Part shown: positions 62,230 through 64,000 of the stretch, piece after piece
Layout of the letters: every line of letters starts with the position of its first letter
Numbering within the stretch: the stretch's first letter is position 1
NCBI GenBank assembly: GCA_903919125.1
Contig: CAIXGS010000005.1
Span: 94,719-158,718 of the forward strand
Origin: an uncultured Spartobacteria bacterium
GTDB taxonomy: Bacteria; Verrucomicrobiota; Verrucomicrobiia; Chthoniobacterales; Chthoniobacteraceae
Reading direction: 5' to 3'
Length of the DNA stretch: 64,000 bases
Translations under genes and position numbers: made by a program
Notes under the pieces: model-generated
Database searches by the model: none
Told to the model about the DNA's origin: nothing
The model's input: only the letters and a program-made list of their open reading frames with translations

Positions 62230-63087
62230 TTAAGCGAAGGCTAGCGCTGTCTGGCGCTGCGTTCCCAAGCCTTCGATGCCGAGTTCCACGACATCACCGG
62301 GCTTGAGGAAGACTGGCTCCGGCTTCAGCCCGAGCCCGACCCCAGGCGGCGTGCCCGTGCTGATGACATCGCCAGGCAGCAGCGTCATGAACTGGCTGAT
62401 GTAGCTGACCAACTGCGGCACGCCGAAGATCATCTGGGCCGTGCTGCTGTTCTGTCGCATCACACCATTGACGCTGAGCCAAAGCTTTAGCGCCTGCGGG
62501 TCAGCAATCTCATCGTGCGTGGCAAGGAAAGGCCCAAGCGGCGCGAAGGTGTCGCAACTTTTCCCCTTCACCCACTGGCCGCCGCGCTCGAGCTGCCACT
62601 CACGCTCGCTGTAATCGTTATGCAACGCATACCCGGCCACGTGCTTTAGCGCGTCCGCCTCACTCACGTAGCTCGCGCGTCGACCAATGATGATGGCCAG
62701 CTCGACCTCCCAATCCGTCTTCTGCGATCCGCGTGGGATCACGACATCATCATTGGGTCCCACGATGGACGAGGTGCTTTTGAAAAACAGGATCGGCTCT
62801 TTTGGGATTGGCATCCCAGACTCCTTTGCATGGTCCGAGTAGTTCAATCCCACGCATACGATCTTGCTCGGACGCGCGATACACGGCCCGAGGCGGACGC
62901 TTGGAGCAACCACGGGTGCGGAAGCCGCGTTGGTCTTCGCCCATTCCGCCAACCGCTCCAGACCATCGCCGCTAAAAAAGGCTTCGTTGTAATCCGAGCC
63001 GAAGCCTGAGGCATCAATGCGCCGACCATCGTTGAGTAAAAGGCCGGGGGTTTCGTGATCTGGGGCACCGTGGCGGATGAGTTTCAT
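62230..63087 (-). CDS. fumarylacetoacetate hydrolase-family enzyme
   Basis: A 285-residue FAH-family enzyme started at 63087 (MKLIRHGAPDHE); the frame runs 22 codons further through the candidate operator. Metal-site residues are in TDWEVELAIIIG (Glu-x-Glu), with CVGLNYSDHAKESGMPIP and the C-terminal LLPGDVISTGTPPGVGLG both typical. The pattern is closest to the group that hydrolyses 2,4-diketo-3-deoxy-L-fuconate or L-rhamnonate (LRA6-like, often misnamed ureidoglycolate lyase). Those release pyruvate and lactate, which would link to the GlcDEF genes. The assignment of substrate is inference. It is the first gene of the long minus-strand island, behind a palindromic site. Confidence 0.88.
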   Translation of the reverse strand: MKLIRHGAPDHETPGLLLNDGRRIDASGFGSDYNEAFFSGDGLERLAEWAKTNAASAPVVAPSVRLGPCIARPSKIVCVGLNYSDHAKESGMPIPKEPILFFKSTSSIVGPNDDVVIPRGSQKTDWEVELAIIIGRRASYVSEADALKHVAGYALHNDYSEREWQLERGGQWVKGKSCDTFAPLGPFLATHDEIADPQALKLWLSVNGVMRQNSSTAQMIFGVPQLVSYISQFMTLLPGDVISTGTPPGVGLGLKPEPVFLKPGDVVELGIEGLGTQRQTALAFA

Positions 63088-63115
63088 GGGGAGGGGAGAG
63101 GATACCAAAAAAGAG

Positions 63116-63133
63116 TGGTCAGAGGTCGTACCA
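63116..63133. promoter_or_regulatory. candidate FadR-type operator upstream of the FAH gene
   Basis: TGGTCAGAGGTCGTACCA lies 29-46 bp upstream of the FAH start. TGGT and ACCA bracket the site, and GGT-CGT-ACC is its core palindrome. It repeats the site at 51075-51091 with one base changed, so both are good candidates for binding by the GntR/FCD regulator at 49591. Confidence 0.55.
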
Positions 63134-63156
63134 GTCCCGCCGAGAATGGTCAATTA

Positions 63157-63390
63157 TCATAGTTTTTGGCCGGCGAGCCATTGCAAACCGACTGCACGTT
63201 CGCCGGCTAGTGCCCTGTGATTTAACTCGACGCGGACAGAATAGACGGAATCAGCGACTTTCTTGAGCTTAAGCGAAGGGTGGAGCAGATCGTCCTTGAG
63301 TAAGGCGAAGTTTTGATCTGCAAGCGTCTTTATATCTGGCGCAAGTTACTGGTAACAAAGCCAGAAGCGCGGGTTGGCGAAATGCTTCAA
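63157..63390 (-). pseudogene. RelE/ParE-like toxin gene with in-frame stop
   Basis: A 78-codon frame follows the antitoxin gene with a TTGA start-stop overlap. It begins LKHFANPRFWLCYQ, then TAA at 63348-63346 as codon 15, then continues in the same frame as LAPDIKTLADQNFALLKDD, HPSLKLKKV and SVRVELNHRALAGER. The order and residues match RelE/HigB-type toxins (K-H-F...FW..Y, then A..NF.LLK, HPSL..KKV, S.RV..N.RAL). The expected C-terminal segment with WIG and H.EYD is missing. The nonsense codon and altered end indicate an inactivated toxin. Confidence 0.72.
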
Positions 63391-63584
63391 AGCGGCGTGC
63401 AGTTCCCTGCTGCATAGTCCGCATCGGCTTCTTCCAAAAGCGCCTTGAGCTTCCCCGAGGCGGCATCGGCTGCAATTTGTTCGTCCCATTGGCTAGCAGG
63501 GTATTCTTCGAACCATTGCGCGAACTGGTGCAACTCTTCTGCTGGGAGAGTAGTGATGGCGGATTCAAGCTCTTGAACGCTCAT
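63387..63584 (-). CDS. antitoxin-like small protein
   Basis: A 65-residue acidic, helical protein: MSVQELESAI, then LPAEELHQFAQWFEEY, a WDEQIAADAASGKL segment, and the end DADYAAGNCTPL. The pattern matches small antitoxins of RelE/ParE-type modules, in which the C-terminal half wraps the toxin. The start at 63584 is chosen because homologues open with MSVQEL-like sequence; a start at 63602 adds six residues. It is followed at once by the nonsense-mutated toxin gene, so it may now be an orphan. Confidence 0.72.
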   Translation of the reverse strand: MSVQELESAITTLPAEELHQFAQWFEEYPASQWDEQIAADAASGKLKALLEEADADYAAGNCTPL

Positions 63585-63608
63585 AGGGGAACCGTACATC
63601 AAACCGCC

Positions 63609-63710
63609 GGAGTGGTAACGGGGAAATTGTTGCAGGTGAGGAAGCGTTTTCGAGAGAGGTTTGCGATCCTGCCGGTCGACGCCGAGGCGAAGATCCTGCG
63701 CATGGGCTAG
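63609..63710 (+). pseudogene. possible PIN-domain toxin fragment
   Basis: On the plus strand, a frame ending at 63710 reads VVTGKLLQVRKRFRERFAIL then PVDAEAKILRMG. The LPVDAEA segment resembles the middle of VapC-type PIN domains. No start, upstream or downstream part is present, and the frame runs into the antisense of the antitoxin. This is weak and could be chance. Confidence 0.22.
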
Positions 63711-63733
63711 GTGCTTTTGTTGTTAGTGCGTGG

Positions 63734-63874
63734 TCACCATAGAACCGGCACCTCATATTTCGCAAAATGAGGATCACATGTCACAATCTGAAGTTCCTCT
63801 ATTTGAGCCTGCACAATTAGGGCGCGGTCAAATGGGTCTCCATGATGCTGAGGTAACGAAATGAGGGCTCTTGA
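63734..63874 (-). pseudogene. C-terminal remnant of a VapC-like PIN-domain toxin
   Basis: Forty-six codons before TGA encode SRALISLPQHHGDPFDRALI, then VQAQIEELQIVTCDPHFAKY and EVPVLW. This is the highly typical end of a PIN-domain toxin (LP.HH.DPFDR.LI.QA, VT.D..F..Y.V). The frame is closed by a TGA at 63877-63875, and further PIN-like pieces upstream (to the window edge) lie in other frames, so the gene is frameshifted or otherwise broken. Confidence 0.6.
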
Positions 63875-64000
63875 TCAAAGATTGGGGACATAGGGGATAG
63901 AATCCCAGTATGTCGCGCCTCCTTAACTCCATCGGAATCAGTGGTTATAAAATTCTCAACCAAACTACCAAGTCGGATTGCATTGAAATAGACCTCCAAG

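Overview
The window looks like a chromosomal segment of a Verrucomicrobiota (PVC superphylum) bacterium. The basis is the family mix: a PVC-type membrane-bound dehydrogenase with a C-terminal cytochrome c, an adjacent DUF1501 plus cytochrome/DUF1549/DUF1553 pair, an FGE/SUMF1-like domain fused to a sialidase, and a giant autotransporter built of autotransporter-associated beta-strand (PATR) repeats. No rRNA or tRNA gene was seen. Most start codons I checked have no obvious AGGAGG-type ribosome binding site.

Layout. 1-1.5 kb: an SGNH hydrolase and a DUF2267 protein, with two possible very small or decayed ORFs. 1.6-8.5 kb (minus strand): a tight five-gene operon of PAP2 phosphatase, GT39-type glycosyltransferase, LolD-like ATPase, a long FtsX-type permease and an AttH-like secreted lipocalin-fold protein. 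This resembles the attEFGH type of system. 8.5-10.5 kb (plus): a LolA-like periplasmic protein and an Rpn-family nuclease. 10.6-13.6 kb (minus): the PVC-type dehydrogenase/cytochrome. 13.9-32.0 kb (plus): one 18-kb gene for a 6,020-residue autotransporter. 32.0-36.1 kb: three copies of a roughly 300-bp inverted-repeat element flanking an MFS transporter and a metallo-beta-lactamase-fold hydrolase.

36.1-63.1 kb: about 27 kb in which all 19 genes lie on the minus strand. It forms a carbohydrate or sugar-acid catabolic island. Its genes encode a fumarylacetoacetate-hydrolase-family enzyme, a PQQ-type sugar dehydrogenase/cytochrome with CBM, an esterase-beta-helix fusion, two ACS-type MFS transporters, an aldose epimerase, GlcD/GlcE/GlcF oxidase subunits, an SDR dehydrogenase, a GntR/FCD regulator and a CocE-type hydrolase. 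Then come the DUF1549/DUF1553-DUF1501 pair, two BNR sialidase-family proteins, and a translationally coupled quartet of PEP-mutase-family enzyme, zinc alcohol dehydrogenase, MFS and ROK. Secreted enzymes would release and oxidise sugars, the MFS proteins import them, and the FAH-family enzyme, SDR and Glc oxidase fit a non-phosphorylative deoxy-sugar-acid route ending in pyruvate plus lactate. The substrate is inferred, not proven. Two nearly identical palindromic sites, upstream of the SDR-regulator unit and upstream of the FAH gene, fit FadR-subfamily operators.

63.1-64.0 kb: a small toxin-antitoxin graveyard. An intact-looking antitoxin is followed by a RelE-like toxin gene with one in-frame stop, and there are remnants of PIN-domain toxins.

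The strongest leads are the giant autotransporter with its recently duplicated 5' repeats, the inverted-repeat element family, the candidate regulon sites, and the multidomain fusions.
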